The translations under genes were made by a program, and so were the position numbers. From contig NZ_QNRK01000013.1 of assembly GCF_003315135.1 (NCBI RefSeq), positions 1-64,000 on the forward strand: DNA of 64,000 bases. The letters are read 5' to 3'. Positions 36,173 to 44,394 of this stretch are shown piece by piece (the first letter of the stretch is position 1; each line of letters opens with the position of its first letter). The stretch is from Roseiarcus fermentans (GTDB taxonomy: Bacteria; Pseudomonadota; Alphaproteobacteria; Rhizobiales; Beijerinckiaceae). The notes beneath the pieces were generated by a model, which was given only the letters and a program-made list of their open reading frames with translations, was not told the DNA's origin and searched no databases.

Positions 36173-36766
36173 GCGCGCCATATCAGATGCGGCGAGATAT
36201 TGATTTTCGTAAAACAGAATTCATGCCATATTCCGAGCCTGCTGTCTGAGATTTGAACACCAAACCCGGCAAGGGGCTTCGACCGTCGCGGAGAGCCTGG
36301 GCGCAAATGCAACCCTTTGAAAACCTTGAACCTCAGGAGGGGCTTGCTCAAGCTGGCGTCGATTCGGCGCAGGCGCCCCGGCGGCGCGGGCGCTGCGGCG
36401 TCCGGAAGAGCGCACGAGCTCGCCGCCTCCGCTCGCGACACCCGCCTCGTCAACGTTGATTTAGGTTATGCGTATCTCCGAGGCGGACGCCGAAGAACGC
36501 CGTCATCGCGAGCGAAGCGCTGGGCTGCTGTTTGGGCTCGTGGACCGCCACGCCGTCCCTCGGGCTTCGTTGCGAGCAGAAGACGGAGCAATCCTCGCAA
36601 AATGGACGCAAACGGCGTCGTGGATTGCTTCTTCGCTTTGCTCCTCGCAATGACGGGGTTGGGAGTTGCTTCGTGACAGATTTGTACGCTTATGTCGTTG
36701 ATCGTTGAGCCGGCGCCAGGACAGCAACGTCCCGGCCCCGCGGTTCGGAGGCGTCGGTTGCGGGGT
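36173..36766. other. Intergenic region, 594 bp, with a MITE-like repeat
   Basis: Between the amidohydrolase and hflX, which converge. A lower-GC segment at 36190-36250 (gatattgattttcgtaaaac) shows no recognisable gene, and 36496-36671 is a dispersed repeat. No convincing terminator was seen for either flank. Confidence 0.55.
36496..36671. repeat. MITE-like element, second full copy
   Basis: It shares with the 7241-7446 element the left end (cgccgtcatcgcgagcgaag), interior landmarks (cgctgggctgctgtt; cttcgttgcgagcagaagac), and the right end (ctcctcgcaatgacggggtt). Its centre differs in length and sequence. Confidence 0.7.
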
Positions 36767-37987
36767 CTACGGCCCCTCCCCGAACCGCCGTTTCACCCGT
36801 TCCACCTGGTCGGGCGGCACCCGCACCGTCAGACGCAGACCGTCGTCGGAATCGGCGCGGCTCATCACCTCGGCGTGTTCGTAGAGCCAGTGCAGGCCGC
36901 GGCCGTCGGAGGGGTCGAGGGTCAGTTCGACCAGGGTGCGGCCGCGGGCGAGGCGGTCCTCGATCGCCGCCATCAGCCGGTCGATCCCCTCGCCGGTCTT
37001 GGCCGACACCGCGAGCGCCGCCGGGGCCGCCTCCTCGTCGTGATCGATCGCGGCGCGCGCGCCGGCGTCGAGCTTGTCGAGCTTGTTCCACACCTCGATC
37101 AGCCGGTCGGCGCGGTCGGCGATGCCGAGTTCCTCCAGGATCGTCTCGACGTCATGGGCTTGCGCCTCGCTGTCGATGTGGGAGATGTCGCGCACGTGGA
37201 CGATCACGTCGGCGGCCCGCACCTCTTCCAGCGTGGCGCGGAAGGCGGAGATCAGCATGGTCGGCAGATCGGAGATGAAGCCGACGGTGTCGGATAGAAT
37301 CGCCGCGCCGCCGTGCGGCAGCTTGATCAGCCGCATGGTCGGGTCGAGGGTGGCGAACAGCATGTCGGCCGCCATCACCTCAGCCCGGGTCAGGCGGTTG
37401 AACAACGTCGACTTGCCGGCGTTGGTGTAGCCGACCAACGCCACGACCGGATAGGGCACGTCGGCCCGGCTCGCCCGGTGCAGGGCGCGGGTGCGTTTGA
37501 CCTGATCGAGCTCGCGCTCGATCCGCACCATCCGCTCGGAGATCAGGCGCCGGTCGGTCTCGATCTGGGTTTCGCCGGGGCCGCCGAGGAAGCCGAAGCC
37601 GCCGCGCTGGCGCTCGAGATGGGTCCACGAGCGCACCAGCCGCGATTTTTGGTACGCGAGATGGGCCAATTCCACCTGAAGGGCGCCCTCGGCCGTTCGC
37701 GCGCGCCGGCCAAAAATCTCGAGGATCAGCCCGGTGCGGTCGATCACCTTGCAGCCGAAGGCTTTTTCGAGGTTGCGCTGCTGCACTGGCGAGAGCGCGC
37801 AATCCATCACCACGAGGTCGATTTCGTCGGCCTTGACCGCCTCGGCGATCGCCTCGACCTTGCCCTTGCCGAGATAGGTGGCGGGGCGAATCGCCGACAG
37901 CGAGACGATCTCGGCGCCGACGACGTCGAGGTCGATGGCGCGCGCGAGTCCGACCGCCTCGTCGGAACGCGCTTCAGGCGTTCGCAA
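36767..37987 (-). CDS. hflX: GTPase HflX (ribosome rescue)
   Basis: HflX is a GTPase that binds and splits stalled or heat-damaged ribosomes. The HflX N-terminal domain (AIDLDVVGAEIVSL) leads to the diagnostic GGPGETQIETDRR and the GTPase motifs VGYTNAGKSTLFN, the DTVGFISDLP switch and NKLDKL. From the TTG at 37987 the protein has 406 residues. However, in-frame family-like sequence (RSRVVCPILTRAPSGES, then GPLRTPEARSDEA) continues upstream to the hfq stop with no ATG, GTG or TTG, so the true start is probably a rare codon near 38107-38113. It forms an operon with hfq. Confidence 0.95.
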   Translation of the reverse strand: MRTPEARSDEAVGLARAIDLDVVGAEIVSLSAIRPATYLGKGKVEAIAEAVKADEIDLVVMDCALSPVQQRNLEKAFGCKVIDRTGLILEIFGRRARTAEGALQVELAHLAYQKSRLVRSWTHLERQRGGFGFLGGPGETQIETDRRLISERMVRIERELDQVKRTRALHRASRADVPYPVVALVGYTNAGKSTLFNRLTRAEVMAADMLFATLDPTMRLIKLPHGGAAILSDTVGFISDLPTMLISAFRATLEEVRAADVIVHVRDISHIDSEAQAHDVETILEELGIADRADRLIEVWNKLDKLDAGARAAIDHDEEAAPAALAVSAKTGEGIDRLMAAIEDRLARGRTLVELTLDPSDGRGLHWLYEHAEVMSRADSDDGLRLTVRVPPDQVERVKRRFGEGP

Positions 37988-38108
37988 GGGGCCCGATTCG
38001 CCCGAGGGTGCGCGGGTGAGGATGGGGCAGACGACACGGGAGCGCGTGCCGGATGCGGCGGCGCGCTCCCTGGTGTCGACGGCGTCGCGACTTTGCGCGG
38101 CAGTCAGA

Positions 38109-38363
38109 TCAATGGGCGTCGGACCCCTCCTCCACAGCCTCGAACATGGTGATCGGGCTGGCGGGCATGATGGTCGAGATGGCGTGCTTGTAGACGAGCT
38201 GCGAATGGCCGTCCCTGCGCAGCAGCACGCAGAAATTGTCGAACCAGGTCACGAACCCCTGCAACTTCACCCCATTGACCAGAAAGATCGTCACCGATGT
38301 TTTCGACTTGCGGACATGATTGAGAAACGTGTCCTGGAGGTTTTGCGCCTTCTCTGTCGGCAT
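38109..38363 (-). CDS. hfq: RNA chaperone Hfq
   Basis: An 84-residue Hfq, the hexameric Sm-like protein that pairs small RNAs with mRNAs. Sm1 is [20 protein letters not shown] with [16 protein letters not shown], and Sm2 is [13 protein letters not shown]; both are intact. The short acidic C-terminus ([11 protein letters not shown]) is typical for alphaproteobacteria. The start Met opens [19 protein letters not shown] with GGAAAAGAG upstream. Its last codons include a GGAGGAGGGG run that would act as ribosome site for hflX. Confidence 0.97.
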   Translation of the reverse strand: MPTEKAQNLQDTFLNHVRKSKTSVTIFLVNGVKLQGFVTWFDNFCVLLRRDGHSQLVYKHAISTIMPASPITMFEAVEEGSDAH

Positions 38364-38711
38364 GACTCTTTTCCATTTTGCCGGGCCCCTGCCCGGTTCT
38401 GTTATTGGAACCCCATGCGCGCCTTTTTGTGACGCGCCCGAACAGCCTAGCACGGTTCGCGGCGCTGCGACAGATCAGCCGAACCCCCGGCGTGATAAGG
38501 GCGTTTGCGGGACGAGCGCCTGAGCCCGGGCGGTTCGGCGCCCATCCGTTCCGGCCGCGGTTCGGGTCTGCAAGGTCCAGCCTTCGGAAATCCCCAGACG
38601 ATTCCTTGACGCCAATATTTGTTTTTATTATGTTCAATATCTTAAAGGAAAAAGCTGGGAAGAGCGGTGGCGTGTCGGGCTGATGGGATGACGAGACACG
38701 GGAGTATTGAA
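38364..38711. other. Intergenic region with a GC drop, 348 bp
   Basis: The first half belongs to the hfq 5' flank (promoter not resolved). From about 38600 the sequence becomes AT-rich (tttgtttttattatgttcaa), marking the start of the imported DUF2019 array. The segment before the first DUF2019 ATG (gctgatgggatgacgagaca) recurs before the other two copies. Confidence 0.5.
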
Positions 38712-39089
38712 ATGAGCGACACTCGATATTCTTCTCATTCGATAAGCGAGCTTCTTCACATATTCACGAAATCATGTCTTGCTCAGTACGATACAGATAT
38801 CACAGATGATATTGATACTTATAATCGTGAATTCCGGACTCTTGTCGATATCAAGAACGAATTGCAATCACGCGGACCGGCGGCGCGCCGCCAATTGACG
38901 CGTCTTTTGAATGATTCGAACAAGCAGGTGCGCATTCAGGCAGCGAAATTCGTCTATCCAGTCGCGCGCCCGGAAGCGACGAAATGTCTGCAAGACCTCG
39001 CGGCCGGCCCTTTCCCAGACGACCAGGTTTTTGACGCAAAGATGACCTTGCGGCGTCTGGAAGAAGTCCCGGATTGCCTTGACCATTAA
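38712..39089 (+). CDS. DUF2019 family protein, copy 1
   Basis: A 125-residue helical protein of the DUF2019 family, recognised by NREFRTLVDIKNELQSRG and the HEAT-like LNDSNKQVRIQAAKFVYPVA that leads into the A-x-x-x-L-x-x-L-A-A segment. Function of the family is unknown. Codon use is markedly less GC-rich than the surroundings (many tat, tct, ata, gat codons at its 5' end), a sign of recent transfer. It is the first of three tandem copies at 38712, 39226 and 39425 that also share their upstream sequence. The ATG at 38712 was chosen by alignment with copy 3. Confidence 0.8.
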   Translation: MSDTRYSSHSISELLHIFTKSCLAQYDTDITDDIDTYNREFRTLVDIKNELQSRGPAARRQLTRLLNDSNKQVRIQAAKFVYPVARPEATKCLQDLAAGPFPDDQVFDAKMTLRRLEEVPDCLDH

Positions 39090-39225
39090 GGCGGCATTGC
39101 GGGGCGTTTCCCCGATCCACAGTGCTCGGCGGTCCTCGTCCGCAACCGGTGAGAGGCGCCGCGAAAAGCATTGAGAAACGGCGGCGCGTTGGACTGATGG
39201 GATTGCGAGCTATTGGAGTCTTGAG

Positions 39226-39322
39226 ATGAACATCCCGAATTACGATTCGCTTTCTATTGATGACCTCATCGATAGATTTGAGAAATAGTGCCTGATGCAG
39301 TACGACACGGACATCACGGGAC
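39226..39322 (+). pseudogene. DUF2019 copy 2, truncated
   Basis: Starting at an ATG in the same context as the other copies, it reads MNIPNYDSLSIDDLIDRFEK, then a TAG stop where copy 3 has Ser, and in the same frame CLMQYDTDIT. After that it breaks off into the intergenic repeat (ctcgtccacagccggtgaga). So only the first third of the gene remains, with a nonsense codon inside it. Confidence 0.8.
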
Positions 39323-39424
39323 CCGGCTGTCCTCGTCCACAGCCGGTGAGAGCCGCTGCAAGGAACGTGTTGAGGAGCGACGGCGCGCTGGATTGATGGG
39401 ATTGCAAGATATCGGAGTCATGAG

Positions 39425-39802
39425 ATGAGCGACGCGCGATATTCATCGCTTTCGATAGAGGATCTTCTTCATCAATTCGAGAAATCATGTCTGATTCAGT
39501 ACGATACATATATTGATGATGACCTCGATGTTTATAACCGCGAGTTCCAAACGCTGGGAAATATCAAGAGCGAACTGCAATCGCGAGGCCCGCTCGCGCG
39601 TCGCGCCTTGTTACGTCTGTCAGAGAACAGAAACAAACAAGTGCGACTCATGGCCGCCAAACACGTCTATCCGGTCGCGAAAGAGGAAGCGACGAAATGT
39701 CTGCAGGAGCTCGCGGCCGGCCCTTTCCCAGACGACCAGGTTTTCGACGCCAGGATGACCTTGCGTCGTCTGGAAGAGGTTCCGGACTGCCTCGACCATT
39801 GA
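39425..39802 (+). CDS. DUF2019 family protein, copy 3
   Basis: A 125-residue paralogue of copy 1 with the same length and an identical C-terminal block (GPFPDDQVFDA, then MTLRRLEEVPDCLDH). The variable part lies in the middle (LSENRNKQVRLMAAKHVYPV against LNDSNKQVRIQAAKFVYPV). The N-terminus MSDARYSSLSIEDLLHQFEK is AT-rich DNA, as in copy 1. The gene converges on dat. Two intact copies that differ at about a quarter of their positions suggest either old duplication with divergence or selection for different partners. Confidence 0.8.
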   Translation: MSDARYSSLSIEDLLHQFEKSCLIQYDTYIDDDLDVYNREFQTLGNIKSELQSRGPLARRALLRLSENRNKQVRLMAAKHVYPVAKEEATKCLQELAAGPFPDDQVFDARMTLRRLEEVPDCLDH

Positions 39803-39935
39803 GCTGGTTTGCGGTCTCAATGAGAGCCCGGTCGATGGTCAGACTGCTCTCGTTCAATCGAGGATCCCCGCCTTCGGACGCTGGAGTTTTCCTTCGGAGT
39901 CGCCCGCCATCGGCGCCGGCGTTTGGCGGTGAATT

Positions 39936-40793
39936 TCACGACCGCTCGGCCCGCTCCCGAAAAGCCCGCCGCAGCGCCAGCGCGACCGGCCCGGGTTTCC
40001 CCTCGCCGATCGGCCGGCCGTCCAGCGACACCACCGGCATGGCGATCGTGGTCGCGCTGGAGAAAAACGCCTCGCGGGCGGCGAACGCCTCGGCGACCGT
40101 GAACGGCCGCGTCTCGAGCGTCAGCCCCAGACCGCCCGCGATGGCGACGAGCGCCGCGCGGGTGACGCCGTGCAGGATCGAATCGTCCGCCTGCCGCGTC
40201 GTCAACGCGCCGCCCGCCGAAACGATCCAGGCGTTGGTGGAGGCGCCCTCGGTGACGAAGTTGTCGCGGTCGACGAACCAAGCCTCGTAGGCGCCCGCGT
40301 CGCGCGCGGCCTGCTTGGCCAGCACGTTGGGCAGGAGTTGCAGCGTCTTGATGTCGGGGCGCGCCCAGCGAACCTCGGGGACGGTGACGACCGCGACGCC
40401 CGCGGCCGCCCGGGCGGCGATCGCCGCGGGGTCGAGCGAGCGGGCCGCGACCACGAGGCCGGGCCTGACGCCGGGCGGCGGAAAGCCGTGATCGCGCCGC
40501 GCGGCGCCGCGGCTCGCCTGGATGTAGACGAGGCCGTGGGCGACGCGGTTCCGGCGCACGACCTCGCGCATCACCAGACGCAGCGCCTCGCGGCCGATCG
40601 GCCAGCCGATCCGCAGCGCCGCGAGCGAGCGGTCGAGGCGGTCGAGATGGCGCGTCTCCTCGATCAGCGCGCCGTCGTGCACCTCGCAGACCTCGTAGAC
40701 GCCGTCGCCGAAGGTGAACGCCCGGTCGTCGACTGAAACGGACGCCTCGGCCTGCTCGCGATAGCGGCCGTTGACATAAACGATGCGCGACAC
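39936..40793 (-). CDS. dat: D-amino acid aminotransferase (PLP class IV)
   Basis: A 285-residue class IV aminotransferase that interconverts D-alanine and D-glutamate with their 2-oxo acids. The N-terminus is YVNGRYREQAEASVSVDDRA with FTFGDGVYEVCEV; the PLP lysine is in RPDIKTLQLLPN; NFVTEGASTNAWIV and GVTRAALVAIA follow. The start is a GTG at 40793 just behind AAGGAGG. In many Rhizobiales this gene lies between ntrX and hfq. Here it keeps that order but is separated from both by inserted DNA. A branched-chain aminotransferase or ADC lyase role cannot be wholly excluded. Confidence 0.85.
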   Translation of the reverse strand: MSRIVYVNGRYREQAEASVSVDDRAFTFGDGVYEVCEVHDGALIEETRHLDRLDRSLAALRIGWPIGREALRLVMREVVRRNRVAHGLVYIQASRGAARRDHGFPPPGVRPGLVVAARSLDPAAIAARAAAGVAVVTVPEVRWARPDIKTLQLLPNVLAKQAARDAGAYEAWFVDRDNFVTEGASTNAWIVSAGGALTTRQADDSILHGVTRAALVAIAGGLGLTLETRPFTVAEAFAAREAFFSSATTIAMPVVSLDGRPIGEGKPGPVALALRRAFRERAERS

Positions 40794-41061
40794 CCGCCCT
40801 CCTTCGCGAGCCTGCTCGATGACCGGCCGCTGCGAATCCAGGCAGACCACCCCGGCGCCCGCAACGCGCCCGACGGCGACCCGCTTCCGATGATCGCGAT
40901 TTGACCGATATCGACTCGAGGGTCCACTCCTTATTGCGCCGACGCCCGAGCGCGCCGGGACGGCTCGCTGTCGAGCCTCCGACCGGAGCGCCGAATTGGC
41001 CTGGATCGAGCGGCTGGCCATCCCCGACGAGTTCGCGTTGCTTGTCATCCGGTCCGGCGCG
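40794..41061. other. Spacer between dat and transposon debris
   Basis: 268 bp upstream of dat. The first part should hold the dat promoter; from about 40900 the sequence is unlike the core genome and leads into the Tn3 transposase fragment. No gene is supported here. Confidence 0.4.
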
Positions 41062-41776
41062 CGTGCGTTCGCGGAAAACTGGCCGTCCGACGAAGACGTG
41101 TCGCCGTCGCCCCAGAGTTTCGTGAAGGACTGCGCGTGAATCGCATCGACCAAACAGGCAAGGCGGCCTGACAAGTTTCGTCGCGGATGCGCCATTCGGC
41201 AACCCAGAGCAATTTTGAATGGCTGAAACTCTTGGAACTGCCGGCCATGCGCGCAAGGCCGAGATCGGTGGCGTCGGCGAGCAGCGCCGTCATCAACGCC
41301 AAACCATCTTCGGCGGGCGCTCCCGTTCGCAGATGACCGAACCGATCGGCGAATCCTGTCCAACCATGCACTTCGGCGAGAAGCTCGGTGATGCGCAGGC
41401 GCGGCAACATGCCGTAGAGCCGCCGCGCGATGACCTCGGATTCGTCGCTCTCGATTTTGCGGATCGGGCTGATCGAATGGCCTTCGGCAGTAATGACGGC
41501 TTCGCTGAGTTTGCCGGCCACCGCAAGTGCATCGATTTCCTGGAGGCGTGAATCGAGAAGCTTCACCCGTTCGGTGCGCCAATCGTCGAAACGATCGGCG
41601 ACGGCGAGCCGCAACTCGCCGGCGCGTCGCCGCGCCGCGAATGTCTCAGGTGGCAAGAGAAAGTCATCGAAGGCGCGGAACGCGCGGCTGCAGTCAACCC
41701 AAAAGTCGCCGGATCGCAGGCGGTCGCGCAGCATCATCATGGCTGCAACCTCATAGGCGCGACGATCTAGCTAGGG
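41062..41776 (-). pseudogene. Tn3-family transposase fragment (TnpA)
   Basis: Reading from 41776 downwards, AYEVAAMMMLRDRLRSGDFW, CSRAFRAFDDFLLPPETFAA, then LLDSRLQEIDALAVAGKLSE and LPRLRITELLAEVHGWTGFA followed by FGHLRTGAPAEDGLALMTAL match the central part of Tn3-type TnpA. Near 41165 the frame shifts; the other frame continues RLACLVDAIHAQSFTKLWGD and GDTSSSDGQFSANA, then the similarity ends at about 41062. Both the N-terminal half and the C-terminal catalytic half are missing, so it cannot transpose. Confidence 0.82.
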
Positions 41777-41861
41777 TCGCGCCGGTTGCGACGAGCTTTC
41801 GCCACGACGGTTTGAGAAATGCCGTCGTCGCGCTCGGCGGTAATTTTCTTTGATCTTTCGC

Positions 41862-42017
41862 GTGAACGTCGCGCAACACGTCGAGCGCGGCGAGCAACGG
41901 GTCGCCGAATTTCCAGGAGCGGCCGAAATCGCCCGCCTGCTCAAAATTCACCGAGGAACCGTCTCACGGATCGCTTCTCAGGCCCGGCTTACCGCGAAGC
42001 TGGCCACACCGCCCTAA
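41862..42017 (+). pseudogene. Possible resolvase-type helix-turn-helix remnant
   Basis: A 51-codon open stretch from GTG reads ...GAAEIARLLKIHRGTVSRIA...; the AEIARLLKIHRGTVSRIASQ segment fits the C-terminal DNA-binding helix-turn-helix of serine recombinases. It lies 85 bp from the TnpA fragment, in the divergent orientation expected for tnpR in Tn3-family elements. The catalytic domain is absent. The similarity is short, so this remains tentative. Confidence 0.35.
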
Positions 42018-42307
42018 AGCGCGCTTTTTTTTGAGGTTTCCGCGACGCCCGTTCTCGGAAATATTGGAGCGACTGATCGGCTCGCCTACCCGCAACCCAT
42101 CCTTGTCACATTCGATCCCACCGGGAAAAAGACGAAAAAACCTGACACCCGGAAATTGGTTCACAGGGCAAACGCGCGCAGACTTTTGTTATTAGAACAT
42201 AACATGAACTCCTTGGCAAGAACTTCACACGCAATTTCGCGCTGCCGGATCGCGGCAATGGCTCCCGGGCGCCGCTCAGCGTGAGCCAGCCTCAAATCCT
42301 TAGCGTA
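42018..42307. other. AT-richer spacer, 290 bp, with a small inverted repeat
   Basis: Holds the right border of the transposon debris and the 3' flank of the LysR gene. At 42187-42204 there is an inverted repeat, TGTTAT-N6-ATAACA. No gene or Tn3-type terminal repeat could be identified. Confidence 0.4.
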
Positions 42308-43261
42308 TTATTTCGGGAAGATTCCAAGATGACCCCGATCCTGCGGAGCGGAGAGCCTCCCATCCTCTGCGGCCGCCGCAACCAAGGCGTCGATGAACAA
42401 TCTGACGCGCGGCGAGAGGTGGCGATGGCTGGGGTAGACGATGCGAATGTCCTTGCGGTCGACGTCCCAGTCGGACAAGACGCGGACAAGGCGTCCATTT
42501 TCGACGTCCTCGGCGCACAGGAAGCTCGGGATGGCCGCGATCCCCGCGCCGGCGAGCGCCGCAGCCTGCGCCATCATGATCGAACTCAGCCTCAGTCGTC
42601 CGCGCGCTTCGACGCGTTGCACGTCGCCGCCACGCTCGAAGATCCACATGGCTCCGCTCGCAAAGCCGTCCGCCGCCGCCTCCCGGATGACGCAGTCGTG
42701 GGCGGACACGTCCCGCGGCGCCAGCGGCGCGCCCCGTGCGCTCAGATAGGACGGGGCGGCGCAGCACCAGGTTCGGCCGCCGCTGAGGACACGGGAAATC
42801 AACGTCGAGTCCATCTCGGAGGCGGAGACCACGACGGCGACGTCGAAGCCCTCTTCGAGCAAGTTCACCCTGCGATCCGAGGCGACGACCTCGACCTCGA
42901 CCTCCGGGTATCGCCGGGAGAAGGCGGCGGCGACGGCGGCGACGACCGACTGTCCCAGGAGATGCGACGTCGCGACCCGCAGGATTCCCCGCGGGGACGT
43001 CGCCAGGTCCCTGATCGCAACGGTCGCCTCCTCCAGCTCCGCGAGGATCCGGGCGCAGCGCTCGTAGTAGGCAGCGCCGGCGCTGGTCGGGCGAAGAACT
43101 CTCGTCGTGCGCTCGAGCAGACGAACGCCCAGGGCCGCCTCCAGTCGGGCGACGCGCTGGCTGACTGTGGACCTGGGAAGTCCCAGCGCCCTCGAGGCGG
43201 CGGCGAAGTGACCCGAGCGAACCACAGCGACGAACGTCGCCATGGCGTCGAGATCAATCAT
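42308..43261 (-). CDS. LysR-family transcriptional regulator
   Basis: A 317-residue LysR regulator. The winged helix-turn-helix lies at residues 4-60 (MATFVAVVRSGHFAAASRAL, then GLPRSTVSQRVARLEAALGV), followed by the periplasmic-binding-like effector domain that ends with FIDALVAAAAED. The ATG at 43261 was chosen because MIDLDAMATF is the usual opening; the frame is open to 43327. It is divergent from an NAD(P)H-dependent oxidoreductase gene 105 bp away, and very likely controls it through the shared region. Confidence 0.9.
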   Translation of the reverse strand: MIDLDAMATFVAVVRSGHFAAASRALGLPRSTVSQRVARLEAALGVRLLERTTRVLRPTSAGAAYYERCARILAELEEATVAIRDLATSPRGILRVATSHLLGQSVVAAVAAAFSRRYPEVEVEVVASDRRVNLLEEGFDVAVVVSASEMDSTLISRVLSGGRTWCCAAPSYLSARGAPLAPRDVSAHDCVIREAAADGFASGAMWIFERGGDVQRVEARGRLRLSSIMMAQAAALAGAGIAAIPSFLCAEDVENGRLVRVLSDWDVDRKDIRIVYPSHRHLSPRVRLFIDALVAAAAEDGRLSAPQDRGHLGIFPK

Positions 43262-43365
43262 TGTCCCATTCCATTGGCGAGTGTATCCATTTCTGGATAT
43301 CTTGTCCGATCTGTTCATCGAATGCAAATGAGGCCCGGGCGAGGGATGGCTCGTGGAGGCCTATC

Positions 43366-44295
43366 ATGATGAATGCGTTGATCGTCGACCCGAACGGGCG
43401 ACGTGGCTTGCGGTTCGGCGAAGTCGCCGAACCGACGCCGACTGCCGGTCAAGCCCTCGTCGAAGTGCGCGCGATCTCGTTCAACTGGGGCGAGCTCAGT
43501 TTTCTGCATCACATGCACCGGCCCGGCGACGTGCCGGGTTGGGACGCCGCCGGGGTCGTCGTGCGCGCCGCCGCCGACGGGTCCGGTCCTGCGCCGGGAA
43601 CGCGCGTTACGACGGCTGGCTGGAACGGAGCGTGGGCCGAGTTGCGCGCTGTCGACGCCGGAGAGCTCGCGCCGCTTCCCGCCGACATGGATTTCGGAGC
43701 GGCGAGCGCCCTTCCGGCGGCGGGCGTGACGGCGCTCCGGGCGCTCCGCTCGCTCGGCTCGGTCGTGGGCCGGAGGGTGTTGGTGACCGGGGCTTCCGGC
43801 GGCGTCGGCGGCTTCGCGGTGCAGCTGGCGCGGCGCGCCGGCGCCCATGTTGTCGCCAGCGTGAGCGGCGAAGGCCGCGGCGAGACTCTGCGCAAGCTGG
43901 GGGCGCGGGAGGTCGTCGTCGGCCTGGATGCTGTCGTCGAGCCGTTTCACGGCGTTCTCGACACCATCGGAGGCGCCGTTCTGACGAGGGCGTTCCAGTT
44001 CGTCGCCCCGGGGGGCACGCTCGTCAGCATAGGAAACGCGTCGTTGCAGCCGAGCACGATCGATTTCGAGCAAGAGCGCGCGCGCGGCGGGGGCCGCCGC
44101 ATCGAGGTCTTTACGGTCGGAGGCGCAGGCTACGGACCCGACCTTGCCGATTTGGTGGAGCTGGTGTCGCTCGGAGAGCTCGACCCGCAGATCGGCTGGC
44201 GCGGAGACTGGCGGCAGGCGGCGGATGCAGCGGACGCCTTGCTGGAGCGCCGCGTTCGCGGCAAGGTCGTTCTCGACCTTCAAAGAGACGAATGA
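43366..44295 (+). CDS. Medium-chain dehydrogenase/reductase (quinone oxidoreductase-like)
   Basis: A 309-residue MDR-family oxidoreductase. The N-terminal GroES-like domain (PTPTAGQALVEVRAISFNWG, then PGWDAAGVVV) lacks zinc ligands, as in quinone reductases. The Rossmann domain carries the NADP motif VTGASGGVGGFAVQLARRAG. The C-terminus ends in the usual RRVRGKVVLDL. GGAGG stands seven bases before the ATG at 43366. The substrate is unknown; enones or quinones are usual. The LysR neighbour implies induction by a small molecule. Confidence 0.87.
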   Translation: MMNALIVDPNGRRGLRFGEVAEPTPTAGQALVEVRAISFNWGELSFLHHMHRPGDVPGWDAAGVVVRAAADGSGPAPGTRVTTAGWNGAWAELRAVDAGELAPLPADMDFGAASALPAAGVTALRALRSLGSVVGRRVLVTGASGGVGGFAVQLARRAGAHVVASVSGEGRGETLRKLGAREVVVGLDAVVEPFHGVLDTIGGAVLTRAFQFVAPGGTLVSIGNASLQPSTIDFEQERARGGGRRIEVFTVGGAGYGPDLADLVELVSLGELDPQIGWRGDWRQAADAADALLERRVRGKVVLDLQRDE

Positions 44296-44394
44296 AGGTT
44301 TGAAAGTCCTTCCCGGGCGGCGAGGACGCGACCACCCGTTCTCTGCGACGACCCCGGGGCGGCCGACCGTCGCGAGCGCCGGCCGGCTGCGCCC

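Noticed and set aside
42011-42030. Terminator at aaagcgcgctttttttt.
   Set aside because: AAGCGCGCTT is a self-complementary palindrome with no loop, so it cannot form a usual hairpin ahead of the T-run.
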